The position numbers and the translations under genes were made by a program. A stretch of 64,000 nucleotides of DNA from Desmodesmus armatus (Eukaryota > Chlorophyta > Chlorophyceae > Sphaeropleales > Scenedesmaceae). The stretch spans positions 1 to 64,000 of the forward strand of contig VIIQ02000146.1 in NCBI GenBank assembly GCA_007449985.2, read 5' to 3'. Positions 63,881-64,000 of the stretch are shown here, one piece after another; positions within the stretch are counted from its first letter, which is position 1; each line of letters opens with the position of its first letter. The notes beneath the pieces were generated by a model. That model was not told the origin of the DNA, did no database searches, and saw only the letters and a program-made list of their open reading frames with translations.

Positions 63881-64000
63881 TGATTTCAGTTATCCTGCAA
63901 CACCCCCACGCCTGAACACACCACAAAAGATCATGATGATGCATCTTCAGTGGGAGGGGGAAACCTCCCCAGGGGTGAGTTAACTGCTGCCAGCACTAGC

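Overview
The window is nuclear DNA of a green alga, most likely Chlorophyceae (the genus cannot be read from the sequence). The genes are split by many GT-AG introns of about 100-700 bp. The sequence is GC-rich with abundant CAG/CTG triplets that give Gln-, Ala- and Ser-rich stretches, introns carry long poly-G tracts, and the two retrotransposon types present are of kinds known from volvocine and related algae. Nothing bacterial or organellar was seen: no operons, no rRNA or tRNA genes, no CRISPR.

Layout, left to right. Positions 1-9868 (minus) hold a Ty3/gypsy-like LTR retrotransposon cut by the left window edge. Its pol carries a complete-looking DNA cytosine-5 methyltransferase domain between RNase H and integrase, and its integrase ends in a PHD-like finger followed by a chromo/Tudor-like tail; this is the most striking object here. 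From 11690 to 25805 (plus) lie a HAD-family phosphatase, a SAM methyltransferase starting 14 bp after it, a ten-plus-exon gene with an HNH-like zinc motif, and a two-RRM RNA-binding protein. From 28568 to about 33060 is a satellite array of about 26 monomers of roughly 173 bp, whose right part is homogenised as a 347-bp dimer. Next come an F-box-like/LRR gene (minus), NOB1, the ribosome-maturation PIN nuclease (minus), an ApaH-like phosphatase (plus) and a seven-exon uncharacterised gene (plus). A complete 7.2-kb tyrosine-recombinase (DIRS/PAT-type) retrotransposon occupies 52554-59788 (minus), with textbook split direct repeats A1...B1-A2...B2, an intron inside gag, and three hairpins in the A repeat. 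The window ends with an RCC1-repeat gene (plus).

A second theme runs through unrelated genes. In at least five of them, and possibly in the gag intron, the end of an exon together with its splice site is tandemly repeated into the neighbouring intron (exon echoes). This resembles the tandem-duplication route to new introns and may be a general property of this genome.

Exon coordinates below were derived by hand from GT-AG sites, reading-frame phase and motif continuity. Where phases close exactly this is stated; first exons and UTRs are usually uncertain.
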